From assembly GCF_017599325.1 (NCBI RefSeq), contig NZ_JAGFVM010000022.1, positions 1 to 64,000 on the forward strand: a stretch of DNA of 64,000 bases. The letters are read 5' to 3'. Each line of letters begins with the position of its first letter. Position 1 is the stretch's first letter. The notes beneath the pieces are model-generated. The model was not told the origin of the DNA. It searched no databases and was given only the letters and a program-made list of their open reading frames with translations. The stretch comes from Marinilactibacillus kalidii (GTDB lineage Bacteria; Bacillota; Bacilli; Lactobacillales; Carnobacteriaceae_A). Below are positions 10,326-19,574 of this stretch, piece after piece. The position numbers and the translations under genes are program-made.

Positions 10326-11375
10326 TTATTGATTGATCGTTCTGTTCCATTCATTGATCCAATCTTCTAAATGCGCATTTACATACGTATAATCAATCGG
10401 CTGAGTGCGCTCTGCAATATCGCCGTAAGTCTTGTTCGCAGCGACCGCTTCACTTAGTTCAACATTTTCGTTGGTTGGCGCTTCATTCAATGATTCAGCA
10501 GTTACTTCTTGTAATTCTTGACTGATTCTCCAATCAATAAAAGCATAGGCTAATTCTTTGTTTTCAGTATTTGCATTTACATTCACTGTATTAAAGTTTC
10601 CGTATGTGCCAGATTCCGGCACCATATACTGAACAGCTGTGTTCGATTCAGAAATGATTGGAACTGCAAAGTCACCAACAACCGCGGCAACAATTTCGCC
10701 TGAATTGAACATATTAACTAAGTCAGATGATTTACTATAGGTTTTGACAATATTTGGGGCTAGTTCTTGGATGCCCTCAAGTGCAGCGGCCCCGTCATCT
10801 TCTTTGATGTCCACACCTTTATAATCACTAGCTACATGTAACATCGCCGGACCGAAAGTCGTTGAAATATCTGGTACCGAAATCTTTCCTTCTAATGCAG
10901 GATCCCATAAATCAGACCATTCTTCGATTTTCATACCTGCAGCCTCTTCATCATAGATAATACCGATACTGTTCACCGTATAAGCTGGTCCAGAACCATC
11001 TGCTGAAAGTTCTTTCGCACTACTGATCAAGTTATCCATATTGGGTACTTTTGTTGCATCTAATGTTTCAAATAAGCCTTCCTCAACGCCCTTCGCTGCG
11101 TTTGATTGAGAAATATCTAAAATATCGATACTTGAATTGTTATTACTGGCAAACTTTGTATATCTTTCTGAGCTTGTCCCCGTTTCAACGACGATATCCA
11201 CGTTATGCTCTTCTTCAAATGGGGCAAAGATATCTTCTTGCATAACATCTTCACTTAGTCCAAAAGTTGAAATAACAAGTTCTTGTTTACCTTCTCCTGA
11301 TTCATCACTACCACAAGCAGCCAATACTGCTGTACTTAACAAAGATACCCCTAATAACTGAAGCTTTTTATTCAT
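10326..11375 (-). CDS. ABC substrate-binding lipoprotein, PotD-like
   Basis: A 349-residue extracellular binding protein. The signal peptide ends in the lipobox LAAC with the lipidated Cys21. The mature part shows the two-lobed fold of the polyamine/iron/thiamine binding families (SBP_bac_8 type), for example VNSIGIIYDEEAAG, EEWSDLWDPALEGKISVPD and YAFIDWRIS. It is the last gene of a four-gene importer set. The ligand cannot be read from sequence: spermidine/putrescine is the family default, but the purine deaminases downstream make a nucleobase or nucleoside-derived ligand worth considering. Confidence 0.85.
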   Translation of the reverse strand: MNKKLQLLGVSLLSTAVLAACGSDESGEGKQELVISTFGLSEDVMQEDIFAPFEEEHNVDIVVETGTSSERYTKFASNNNSSIDILDISQSNAAKGVEEGLFETLDATKVPNMDNLISSAKELSADGSGPAYTVNSIGIIYDEEAAGMKIEEWSDLWDPALEGKISVPDISTTFGPAMLHVASDYKGVDIKEDDGAAALEGIQELAPNIVKTYSKSSDLVNMFNSGEIVAAVVGDFAVPIISESNTAVQYMVPESGTYGNFNTVNVNANTENKELAYAFIDWRISQELQEVTAESLNEAPTNENVELSEAVAANKTYGDIAERTQPIDYTYVNAHLEDWINEWNRTINQ

Positions 11376-11406
11376 TTTATTGATCCCCTTTTTATTTGAA
11401 ATGGTC

Positions 11407-12447
11407 TTACACTAAAATCAATTTCTCTTCTGGAATGTAAAGATTTACTTTATCTCCAGCTTCATACGCTACACCACTATTATCTTGTACCAATATTTTT
11501 CCAAGTGATGTATCTACTTCATACTGGTAACTTTTTCCTAAAAAAGTGCGTACTTTCACTGTACCCGTAATGGTATTGTCTTCTGGATAATCATGATCCT
11601 TAATAAGTTCGATATCTTCCGGACGTATCGTCCCCACTTTTTTTGTCGGTTCCCAAGAACGTCCAGTGATGAACTGGGTGCCGTCTGATGTTACGTATGT
11701 TCTATCTTCTATATGCGTTAAATCGAAAAAGTTTTCGAAACCGATAAAACGAGCAATGAATTCTGTTTTAGGATAATTGTAAATCACTTCTGGTGAATCA
11801 AATTGTTCGATGACCCCTTGATTCATTACAGCTACTTTATCTGAGATCGAGAAACATTCTTCTTGATCATGTGTAACAAAAACAGAAGTGATCCCTAATC
11901 GCTGCTGAATTTTTTTGATTTCTAGTCGCATATTGATTCTCAATTTTGCATCTAAATTACTTAGCGGTTCATCCAATAGTAATAATTTAGGTTCGATCAC
12001 TAGGGCACGTGCTAATGCTACACGCTGTCTCTGTCCACCAGAAAGTTGTTTAGGATAACGATCCGCATAATCTGCCAGTCCTGTTACTTCTAACATCTCC
12101 ATTACTTTTGTATGAATAGTCGCTTTTGATTCTTTACGTAGTTTCAATCCGAATCCTACGTTATCTTTTATGGTTAGATGGGGGAACAATGCATAGCTTT
12201 GAAATACCATACCAAAGTTTCTTTTGTGCACCGGTACTTTCGTAAGATCCTTATCTTCTACTTTAAACTGTCCATCATTGGGTTCGATCAGCCCTGCGAT
12301 TACTCTTAAGGTAGTTGTTTTCCCACACCCCGACGGTCCAAGGAGTGATACGAGTTGTCCTTCTTCGATCGATAAATTCAAATTTTTTAAAATATTATTT
12401 TTTCCGTCGTATGAAACGCGAATATCTTCCAAGTCAACAAATGACAT
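11407..12447 (-). CDS. ABC transporter ATPase, PotA-like
   Basis: A 346-residue importer ATPase that powers the two adjacent permeases. Walker A GPSGCGKTT (about residues 37-45), signature LSGGQRQRVALARAL, Walker B LLLLDEPLSNLD and the switch histidine in VFVTHDQEE are all present. The C-terminal 110 residues are a TOBE-type domain, as in PotA and FbpC. It lies between the permeases and the binding protein, with a 31-base gap to the latter. Confidence 0.93.
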   Translation of the reverse strand: MSFVDLEDIRVSYDGKNNILKNLNLSIEEGQLVSLLGPSGCGKTTTLRVIAGLIEPNDGQFKVEDKDLTKVPVHKRNFGMVFQSYALFPHLTIKDNVGFGLKLRKESKATIHTKVMEMLEVTGLADYADRYPKQLSGGQRQRVALARALVIEPKLLLLDEPLSNLDAKLRINMRLEIKKIQQRLGITSVFVTHDQEECFSISDKVAVMNQGVIEQFDSPEVIYNYPKTEFIARFIGFENFFDLTHIEDRTYVTSDGTQFITGRSWEPTKKVGTIRPEDIELIKDHDYPEDNTITGTVKVRTFLGKSYQYEVDTSLGKILVQDNSGVAYEAGDKVNLYIPEEKLILV

Positions 12448-12506
12448 AGCTTTCTACTTCCTCCTTTAAACTTAAAAACCATTGCTTTTATTGCCTCTTT
12501 CTTTTC

Positions 12507-13295
12507 CTATGTCACACTTGCTAGACCTAATGTTTTTTCAATCAAAAACATGAGAAGAATCGTTCCGAGCATCAATAATACGGACAAAGCAGAAACAGTC
12601 GGATCATAATTATACTCAATATAGTTCATTAATATCGTTGGCAATGTTGCTACACCCGGTCCTGATAAAAATTGAGAAACAGGAATATTGTTAAAGGAAT
12701 TGATAAACGCCAACATGAAGGAAGCGAAAATGCCTGATGTGATATTCGGAATAATAATACGAATGAATGCTGCGAGTTTTGTACAGCCTAGTGTCCATGC
12801 TACTTCTTCAATTGAAAAATCAAGTTGTTCCAAACTAGATCCGACTACACGAATCACATACGGAAGACTGATTAAAAAGTGTCCCAACAACAACCCTTGG
12901 TATACAGGCAACTCTAATTGTACAACGATAAATTGAAACAGGGCATAGCCGACGACTACTCCAGGTACAATGGTCGGTGATAAAAAGAAACTTTTCAGTA
13001 ATGCTGTTTTAGCTGTTTGGCGACGTGCCAAAGCGTAAGCAGCCGGTATACCGATTGCTAGCGCCAGTATCGTAGCAAAAAATGAAATTTGTAAACTGAG
13101 TATTAAGCTTTCCATAAAGCTACTGATCTCAAAGACCTTTGCGAACCATTGGAACGTGAAGCCTTCTATTGGAAATTGTATGCTAGCTTGCTCGCCAAAG
13201 GCCGTTACAGTAACAATCAATAGCGGGATGCAGAGAAAAGCAAAGACTAAAAACACGAACATTGATAAGCCTCTTTGTTTACGCATATTTTTCAC
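12507..13295 (-). CDS. ABC permease, PotC-like
   Basis: A 262-residue inner-membrane subunit with six predicted membrane segments. The EAA coupling loop that docks on the ATPase is visible as EEVAWTLGCTKLAAFIRIIIP. Its start overlaps the end of the upstream permease by 17 bases, showing translational coupling. By order and family it is the PotC-type partner. Confidence 0.9.
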   Translation of the reverse strand: MKNMRKQRGLSMFVFLVFAFLCIPLLIVTVTAFGEQASIQFPIEGFTFQWFAKVFEISSFMESLILSLQISFFATILALAIGIPAAYALARRQTAKTALLKSFFLSPTIVPGVVVGYALFQFIVVQLELPVYQGLLLGHFLISLPYVIRVVGSSLEQLDFSIEEVAWTLGCTKLAAFIRIIIPNITSGIFASFMLAFINSFNNIPVSQFLSGPGVATLPTILMNYIEYNYDPTVSALSVLLMLGTILLMFLIEKTLGLASVT

Positions 13296-14112
13296 CTCGC
13301 TTATCTAATTTCGCAGCAACTGTATTAAAACCTTTCATTACAAGTAGTGTAGTCACGATCATAATCAGCGCGATCACACTTGCGCTCTGCCAGTCTCCTA
13401 ACGCCATCGCGTTTTGATACAGGAACGTCGACATCATCATATTTCGATTGCCACCCAGTAATTGTGGCGTCGTATAAGCAGTCAACGTACCTGTAAAGAC
13501 TAAAATACTTCCTACAATAATCCCTGGAATACTCAATGGTAAAATAACTTTTACAAACGCTGCTAAGCGATTAGCACCGAGCGTTTCAGCGGCTTCCATT
13601 ATTTCTGTATCGATATTCTCAAAGGTTCCAACAAGAGAGATAATCATAACGGGTAAAAATAAGTAAAAGGAGCCCATGATAATGGCAAATTCGGTGTACA
13701 AGAGTGTTAGCGGTTCGGAAATGAGTCCTGTAGAGAGTAGTGCTGTATTGATAATTCCGTTCCTCCCTAATATGTTGATCCAGGCAAAACTGCGTACGAC
13801 TGAATTCGTCAATAACGGGAATAATGTTAATGACATCAATAGTCCTCGCCATTTTTTGGGACTATTTGCAATATAGTAGGCCGTTGGCACACCAAAGCCA
13901 ATACCAATAATCGTCACAATAAGTGAGATTTTTATCGTCCTAAATAGAATCGCTAAGTTGTATGAATCTTGGAAAAAAACAAGATAGCTATTAAATGTAA
14001 GACCACCATCATAAAACGTTGGCCATATGATTGATACTAACGGTAGCATCAAAAAGAAAAGTAACAATACGATACCTGGGGTCAAAATCAGATAGGCCGT
14101 TTTTTTAGACAT
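13279..14112 (-). CDS. ABC permease, PotB-like
   Basis: A 277-residue membrane subunit with six predicted segments and an EAA loop, EIMEAAETLGANRLAAFVKV. It is the first gene of the importer operon, preceded by a leader of about 110 bases and a good sigma-A type promoter. It pairs with the PotC-like permease to form the translocation pore. Confidence 0.9.
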   Translation of the reverse strand: MSKKTAYLILTPGIVLLLFFLMLPLVSIIWPTFYDGGLTFNSYLVFFQDSYNLAILFRTIKISLIVTIIGIGFGVPTAYYIANSPKKWRGLLMSLTLFPLLTNSVVRSFAWINILGRNGIINTALLSTGLISEPLTLLYTEFAIIMGSFYLFLPVMIISLVGTFENIDTEIMEAAETLGANRLAAFVKVILPLSIPGIIVGSILVFTGTLTAYTTPQLLGGNRNMMMSTFLYQNAMALGDWQSASVIALIMIVTTLLVMKGFNTVAAKLDKRGEKYA

Positions 14113-14231
14113 GCTAGTAGATCATCCTCTTTTTATAGATTAAACACATTTAAAATGAAAAAAATGTTTCAAAACTTAATAATTATATTATTTCGTGCTT
14201 TAAATGTTCAGCAATCGTAATCGACTAGTGA

Positions 14232-14260
14232 ATTATATGTAAAAACAATCGCTGTGACAA
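14232..14260 (-). promoter_or_regulatory. Promoter of the PotABCD-like operon
   Basis: On the minus strand TTGTCA (14255-14260) and TATAAT (14232-14237) are exactly 17 bases apart, 120 bases upstream of the first permease. This is the strongest promoter match in the 600-base gap. I see no purine riboswitch core or other known leader element in the transcribed part. Confidence 0.7.
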
Positions 14261-14428
14261 CAGAAAAACGAATAAAAATCTAAACTCTAATCTTTAATAT
14301 TCGCTTTTTAAAATAATATCGGTTACATTTCTTAACGATTTTTTCTCTAACTACTTTTTTTAACTTTATCTAATCGACTTTCAACACCAATGAATTGGCG
14401 TTTTATATTCGAAATTTAGTATACACTA

Positions 14429-14464
14429 TTAAATGAGAGAAAAATGTGAATGCCTCTCATTTAA
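14429..14464. repeat. 11-bp perfect inverted repeat, possible operator
   Basis: TTAAATGAGAG (14429-14439) and CTCTCATTTAA (14454-14464) are perfect complements with a 14-base spacer. There is no T-run on either side, which argues against a terminator. It lies about 170 bases upstream of the PotABCD-like promoter. The remainder of the gap up to 14650 is AT-rich with no supported gene. Confidence 0.4.
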
Positions 14465-14651
14465 AGAAGTGTCGATTCACTCTTTCGCTCGATTCTACTA
14501 CGCGATTAAAGAGAATATGCTCAATCTCCATTTTAAAAACTACATACCATTTCACGATAATCCTACTCATTATTACAGTATTAACATTTTCTGAATCAGT
14601 TCTTTATCTTACTAGTACTTAACAAAGAGCCAATCCCTCAAAATAAAATTG

Positions 14652-14703
14652 CAAAAAAAAGAGCCTGACTAACTAACGTTTGTTTACGTTAGTTAGTCAG
14701 GCT
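14652..14703 (-). terminator. Strong terminator of the peptide-importer operon
   Basis: An 18-bp perfect stem (14662-14679 with 14686-14703), 6-base loop, followed on the minus strand by a run of eight Ts. It ends transcription after the permuted binding-protein gene. Confidence 0.92.
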
Positions 14704-14721
14704 ACTTATAATTTATTTAAA

Positions 14722-16542
14722 TTATTCTGCTTGTTCCAAGTATTTAGCCAAGTGATCTTGTACAAGATCAGCATCTGCTTCAAGCACGTTTCCAGTATCT
14801 ACTAAAGGTGAAACTGGAGAGAAAGCTTTTTTCTTTTGTCCATCGTAAGATTGGATAAAGTCTTCTTGATTGATTGAGTGAACGATTGCTTTACGTAAGT
14901 CTACACTTCCGGCAGTCTTACGATCTTCATTTGTCGTATTAACAATCAAATAGCTGACAGCATTACTGTCCCCAGTTTGTAACGCTAGGTTCTCTTCGCC
15001 TTCTACTACTTCGTATTGTGTTTCACTTAATCCATATAACAAGTCAACTTCTCCACTTCTTAAAGCAGAAAGGGCACTATCCATGTCTCCAATGAAACGT
15101 ACAGTAACATTTTCAATATTCGCTGCATTTTCAGTTTCTGACATATAAGCAGGGTTTTTCTGGAAGGTTGCTTCATAATCATTTTTGGCGATCATGATAT
15201 AAGGTCCACTTGCATATAAGTGATTATCATAAGTGTCGCCTTCTGTTACCGCACGTTGATCTCCATAAGCAATGTCTGTATCTACATTGTAATCATCGAT
15301 ATCATACGTATTAACGCTCTCTACTTGTTGTTCAGATACAATACCTGCTGATTGATGCGCAAGATAGTTCAAGACTTGAGGGAATGGCTCAGTCGTTGTT
15401 AATTTAACAACTTGGTAGTTTCCAGCTTCACTATCTGCTTGTGTTTTATCAGTAACTAAGCTGTTGATCGAAGTGTCTAAGTTTGCTTCTAGTGCTTCTT
15501 TTACAGTCATGCTGCCATCTGCAACTTCAACATTTTCTAGTTCACTTAAATCATCCACTGCTGTCACTTCATTAATATACTCATGTAAACTGTACGTTCT
15601 TTGATCTGGTACAGATTCGGGGTCACTTGCACGATCTAATGAATAAATCACATCGTTAGCACCAACGCGTTCGCCAGTATCTACGGCTTGTCCATCTTCC
15701 AGACCTGCAAAGTTGATATCATCTCTTAGGATGAAGTAATAATCAGAATTACCTTTAGCAATGGCATGATTGTAACTTAACGATGCTTCAGATGTTACTT
15801 GATCATCTTCAGTTAGATTTACTAAACGAACATACATATTTGTATTTAATTGGTTGATAGAAGAATCGTTTCCTTTAATTGGGTCAAGAGAGGTCAAGTC
15901 AGATTCCATTTGAGTCAAGACCAAAGATTCTGACTCATTCATTGCTGTATCATTGAATGAGACGGGTTCCCAAGCAAAAGCTCTTGATTTGTATAAATTA
16001 ACGGTATCTGGGTTGATTAGGTCTTCATTGAAAGCTTGTGCTTTCAGCGAGTTATATAATCCTGCGATATAAGCATTTTCTGTTACTAATTCATTTTCAA
16101 GCTGGTTGTACGTTTCAGTATATTCTGATTCATTTTGGCTAGCTGCCTCATCAATCAATGCATCGATATTTTCATTAGGCTCAATCACACGGCTATCTCC
16201 ATCACTTGAGAAGATAGAACGAACAGCGTAATCCGGGTTTCCTGTTACAGTTGTCCAACTTGCAATCGATACGTCAAAATTTCCTGCATCTCTTTGTGCT
16301 CTGTAGCTTGCATAATCAGGCTGTTGATTTACATTTACTTCGAAACCATTTCTAGTTAACTGGTCACGCAAAATATTTAAATCTTTTTCATCTGCTGCTG
16401 CACCTAGTAACTCGATTTCTACTTTTTCTTGGTCGGTATTGGCATTGCCCCCGTTGGCGTCTTCTTCTGTCGTAATATTACAAGCTGATAAAGCCACGGC
16501 TCCTAGCATCAAAACAGTACTTAATAATTTTTTCTTCATCAC
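14722..16542 (-). CDS. Peptide-binding lipoprotein with permuted SBP_bac_5 fold
   Basis: A 606-residue extracellular solute receptor, lipidated at Cys21 (LSAC). Family segments appear in swapped order. Residues about 40-170 look like the part that normally ends an OppA/DppA protein (FDVSIASWTTVTGNPDY, then the ENIDALIDEAASQNE and LENELVTENAYIAGLY helices). Residues about 205-600 look like its normal beginning and middle (MESDLTSLDPIKGN, VRLVNL, VDLRKAIVHSINQEDFI) and end at AKYLEQAE, just where the first block would normally continue. The best reading is a circular permutation within the mature protein, unless the N-terminal block is a duplicated lobe. Both permease genes precede it on the same transcript. 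Confidence 0.85.
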   Translation of the reverse strand: MMKKKLLSTVLMLGAVALSACNITTEEDANGGNANTDQEKVEIELLGAAADEKDLNILRDQLTRNGFEVNVNQQPDYASYRAQRDAGNFDVSIASWTTVTGNPDYAVRSIFSSDGDSRVIEPNENIDALIDEAASQNESEYTETYNQLENELVTENAYIAGLYNSLKAQAFNEDLINPDTVNLYKSRAFAWEPVSFNDTAMNESESLVLTQMESDLTSLDPIKGNDSSINQLNTNMYVRLVNLTEDDQVTSEASLSYNHAIAKGNSDYYFILRDDINFAGLEDGQAVDTGERVGANDVIYSLDRASDPESVPDQRTYSLHEYINEVTAVDDLSELENVEVADGSMTVKEALEANLDTSINSLVTDKTQADSEAGNYQVVKLTTTEPFPQVLNYLAHQSAGIVSEQQVESVNTYDIDDYNVDTDIAYGDQRAVTEGDTYDNHLYASGPYIMIAKNDYEATFQKNPAYMSETENAANIENVTVRFIGDMDSALSALRSGEVDLLYGLSETQYEVVEGEENLALQTGDSNAVSYLIVNTTNEDRKTAGSVDLRKAIVHSINQEDFIQSYDGQKKKAFSPVSPLVDTGNVLEADADLVQDHLAKYLEQAE

Positions 16543-16595
16543 TATTTCCTCTTTTCTTTGAGCATATTTATTTTTTTAATAAGGTCACACGTTAC

Positions 16596-18053
16596 TTACG
16601 ATAATCTTGGATCTGTCGCATCTCTCAGTCCGTCTCCCAAAAAATTGAAGGAGAGTACAAGCGCGATAATGGCCAGTCCAGGATAAATGGCCAAATAAGG
16701 TTTCGTTTCTAAATAAGAACTACCTGTACGTAAGATATTTCCCCATTCGGGAATATAATTTTCTACACCTAGTCCTAAATAACTTAAACTACTTGTTGCG
16801 ATGATGGCAGAACCAATCGTAAGCGTTGCGCGCACAATCATTGGTGCCATAGAGTTAGGAATAACATGTTGTCGAATAATATTAAAGTTGTGGTTCCCTA
16901 CAGCTTTAGACGCTTCTACATACTCCAAATTAGTCACTTGTATGACATTTGCTCGCATCGTACGTGCATAACTTGGAATATAGCCAATACTTAACGCAAT
17001 AATTAGATTGGTCGTTGATGCACCAAAAGCTGCAACAATCGTAATCGCCAATAAAATACCTGGAATTGCATATAAAATATCCAAGAATCGCATGATCAAG
17101 TTATCTGTATGGCGCCCAAAATAACCAGATATTGCGCCTAAAACACCCCCGAAAATAAACGGTATCGTGGTTGCTACTACACCAACAGCTAGCGAAATTC
17201 TAGCCCCGAAAACAATCCGAGAAAAGACATCTCTTCCAAAATTATCTGTTCCAAAAGGATACTGGAGTGTAGGAGATATCAATATGGCACTATAATCATT
17301 TGTGACTGCAAATTGATAGTTGAACGTCCAAACACTACAAATTGACATTGCAACAAGAAAGACAATAAATAGCATACCGATCATGGATGCTTGGTTTCTC
17401 AGTATTTTCTCTCTGATCCCTTTTCGTCTGTTGGAAACTGTATCTTCTACTTGCATCATGGAGAAAGCAACTAAAAGAACGAACAGATTTCCGGTCAGCA
17501 CGGTTAAAGCTAATAGGACAAGAAATCCTTTTTTAACAGCTGGTTTTGTTTGTCTGATCTTATCGTAAGTCACTAATACTATCGTATGAAAAACAAGTAT
17601 GATCAGTAAAATCAGCATTGCGGGTATAAAAGAATTTGTTACATACGCTTTAAACAAATTTAAAGCCGAAACGCCAATGACTAATAAATCAGTCAACACC
17701 ATATAAATACCATACATATAACCCGTCGTTAGCTTCTTCTTCAACAAGTACATAGACGAAAGGGCAATAAATAAGTTACCCGCTAGCAAAGATAGTAATA
17801 ATAGCATTGCCATGATACGACTACTTCGATTCACGACTAATGTTTTCTGACTATCTTTTCTTATTTTAAAATTCAGTAAAACTTGTATAACGGTTGCGAT
17901 CAAATTGACGACTGCTAATATAAACAACGGAACTTGTACCGTAAATGTACTGAAGTCAACTGCCGCAAATCCTAAAATGACAGCATATAAAAGAGATAAA
18001 CCAACAGAAAAGTTTGCCTGTTTATAGGCCAATGTGTCTTTAAAAGATTTCAA
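16596..18053 (-). CDS. Oligopeptide ABC permease, OppC-like, N-terminally extended
   Basis: A 485-residue membrane protein. The last 270 residues are a normal OppC/DppC permease: RNQASMIGML start, GTDNFGRDVFSRIVFGARIS, the EAA loop YVEASKAVGNHNFNIIRQHV and the ending GDGLRDATDPRLS. The first 210 residues are an added hydrophobic region with about six or seven membrane segments separated by short basic loops. That extension is absent from classical OppC proteins of about 300 residues and I do not recognise a domain in it. The gene lies between the OppB-like permease (19-base gap) and the binding protein (53-base gap). Confidence 0.9.
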   Translation of the reverse strand: MKSFKDTLAYKQANFSVGLSLLYAVILGFAAVDFSTFTVQVPLFILAVVNLIATVIQVLLNFKIRKDSQKTLVVNRSSRIMAMLLLLSLLAGNLFIALSSMYLLKKKLTTGYMYGIYMVLTDLLVIGVSALNLFKAYVTNSFIPAMLILLIILVFHTIVLVTYDKIRQTKPAVKKGFLVLLALTVLTGNLFVLLVAFSMMQVEDTVSNRRKGIREKILRNQASMIGMLFIVFLVAMSICSVWTFNYQFAVTNDYSAILISPTLQYPFGTDNFGRDVFSRIVFGARISLAVGVVATTIPFIFGGVLGAISGYFGRHTDNLIMRFLDILYAIPGILLAITIVAAFGASTTNLIIALSIGYIPSYARTMRANVIQVTNLEYVEASKAVGNHNFNIIRQHVIPNSMAPMIVRATLTIGSAIIATSSLSYLGLGVENYIPEWGNILRTGSSYLETKPYLAIYPGLAIIALVLSFNFLGDGLRDATDPRLS

Positions 18054-18072
18054 AAATAACTGTCTCCTCTCT

Positions 18073-19521
18073 CTAGTATCGTTTTAGGTTTGTCCGGATT
18101 CTTGGATCGATTAATGCATATAGCATATCGACAAAGACATTTACAACGGATAAAACGATGGCGATGTAGATAACGCCACCCAATACACTTGGGATATCTG
18201 GTATAAATTGGCGGTCCACAATATATCTTCCGATTCCGTTAATATTAAAAACTTGTTCAGTAACAGCTGCTCCGCCAAGCACCCCGCCAAATTGAAGACC
18301 GATGATCGTCACAATCGGAATCAATGCATTTGGTACAGCATGTTTAAGAATCACACGCCTATTAGATAAACCTTTTGAACGAGCTGTCAGGATATAATCT
18401 TCATTGATCACTTCAAGGGTTGACGATCGTGTCATCCTAGCGACAGAAGCCATCAACAGGGTACCTAATACGACAGATGGCATAATCAACGAGGCGGCAT
18501 TGGCTGCGTTATATGTTGCCGGAAGCCAACCAAGTTCTATTGAAAAGGTCAGTATGAAAATTAATCCTTGCCAGAAACTTGGAATAGATAGACCAATTAA
18601 AGCAATAAACATAAATACATGATCAAACGTCGTATTGGCTTTAACTGCTGAATAAATACCAGCGGGTAGTGCAACGACGAGGGCAATAATCAAGGCATAA
18701 ATCGAGAGCTCTAACGTTACAGGAAAACGTCGCATGATCGTTGAAACGACTGCTTGATTACCTGAATAGGCATTACCAAGATCAAAGCTGAAAACCCCTT
18801 TTATTGTTCGACCGAGTTGGACAATGTAAGGATCGTCTAAGCCATACATCCCCCGGAAGTTGTCGATTTGTGCTTGCGTAGCCGTCTCTCCAATGATATT
18901 TCGCGCAGGATCCGATGGCGAAAAATACAGTAAAGTAAAGACGACGACCGTTACGCCTAGGATTACAAATACCATCATCAGTAACCGTTCAAACAAATAT
19001 TTCATAAACGGAAAGGCATGAATCATCAGCAAAAGATACATAGGAAACCCTAGCAATACAGATAGTACAAAATACTTAGGATCTGCTATAAAGTTCGTTG
19101 TTTGTTTCAAAAAAGTGATCTTTTCTCTACCCGATTGCATAAAAAGTTCTTGAGCACGCGCATCAACCGCTTCTTGAAATTGCTTTTCAAATAGTTGATC
19201 AACTTTTTTCTCAGTTTCTTTTTCGCTCAGTCTTTTATTGAAGAAAGCCTGTTTACTTTCTTCCTGCGCTCTCAAACGTTCTCTCAAGGATTGATCGTAT
19301 CCTTCAGCTTTTAATAACTGTTCTGCTTTACTACTCACTTGCCCATTCTGGTGTTTCACGTATTTCTTATAGAGAAAAACGAGAAAGACGAGTATCTGAA
19401 AAGGAAAACCTACTAGCAGCATACCGATTCTATATATCCAGTTCATATAGGCTTTTTCATACTGTCTAGCAGTCTTTTGAAAAATATTTTGTTGCTCTCT
19501 AATGATTGTTTCAGTTTGCAT
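18073..19521 (-). CDS. Oligopeptide ABC permease, OppB-like, N-terminally extended
   Basis: A 482-residue membrane protein. From about residue 175 it is a standard OppB/DppB permease (YLFERLLMMVFVILGVTVVVF, YFSPSDPAR, GLDDPYIVQLG, EDYILTARSKGLSNRRVILKHA). Ahead of this lie a membrane segment near residues 30-50, then about 90 highly charged, probably coiled-coil residues rich in Glu, Lys and Gln, and another membrane segment near 145-165. Classical OppB has about 310 residues and lacks this. It is the first gene of the minus-strand operon and lies directly under the T-box leader, so it is the first product made when read-through occurs. Confidence 0.9.
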   Translation of the reverse strand: MQTETIIREQQNIFQKTARQYEKAYMNWIYRIGMLLVGFPFQILVFLVFLYKKYVKHQNGQVSSKAEQLLKAEGYDQSLRERLRAQEESKQAFFNKRLSEKETEKKVDQLFEKQFQEAVDARAQELFMQSGREKITFLKQTTNFIADPKYFVLSVLLGFPMYLLLMIHAFPFMKYLFERLLMMVFVILGVTVVVFTLLYFSPSDPARNIIGETATQAQIDNFRGMYGLDDPYIVQLGRTIKGVFSFDLGNAYSGNQAVVSTIMRRFPVTLELSIYALIIALVVALPAGIYSAVKANTTFDHVFMFIALIGLSIPSFWQGLIFILTFSIELGWLPATYNAANAASLIMPSVVLGTLLMASVARMTRSSTLEVINEDYILTARSKGLSNRRVILKHAVPNALIPIVTIIGLQFGGVLGGAAVTEQVFNINGIGRYIVDRQFIPDIPSVLGGVIYIAIVLSVVNVFVDMLYALIDPRIRTNLKRY

Positions 19522-19574
19522 GACGAAACCCTCCGTTCTCGCTTCATGATGTGCAATGATCTATTTTAAGACAT

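Noticed and set aside
14113-14232. Purine riboswitch in the leader of the PotABCD-like operon, expected from the downstream purine genes
   Set aside because: The conserved purine-riboswitch core and loop motifs are absent on the minus strand.
19345-19368. TGTTTCACGT inside the OppB-like gene as a parS site
   Set aside because: Only the first ten bases match parS and the second half does not; it lies in coding sequence, so chance is likely.
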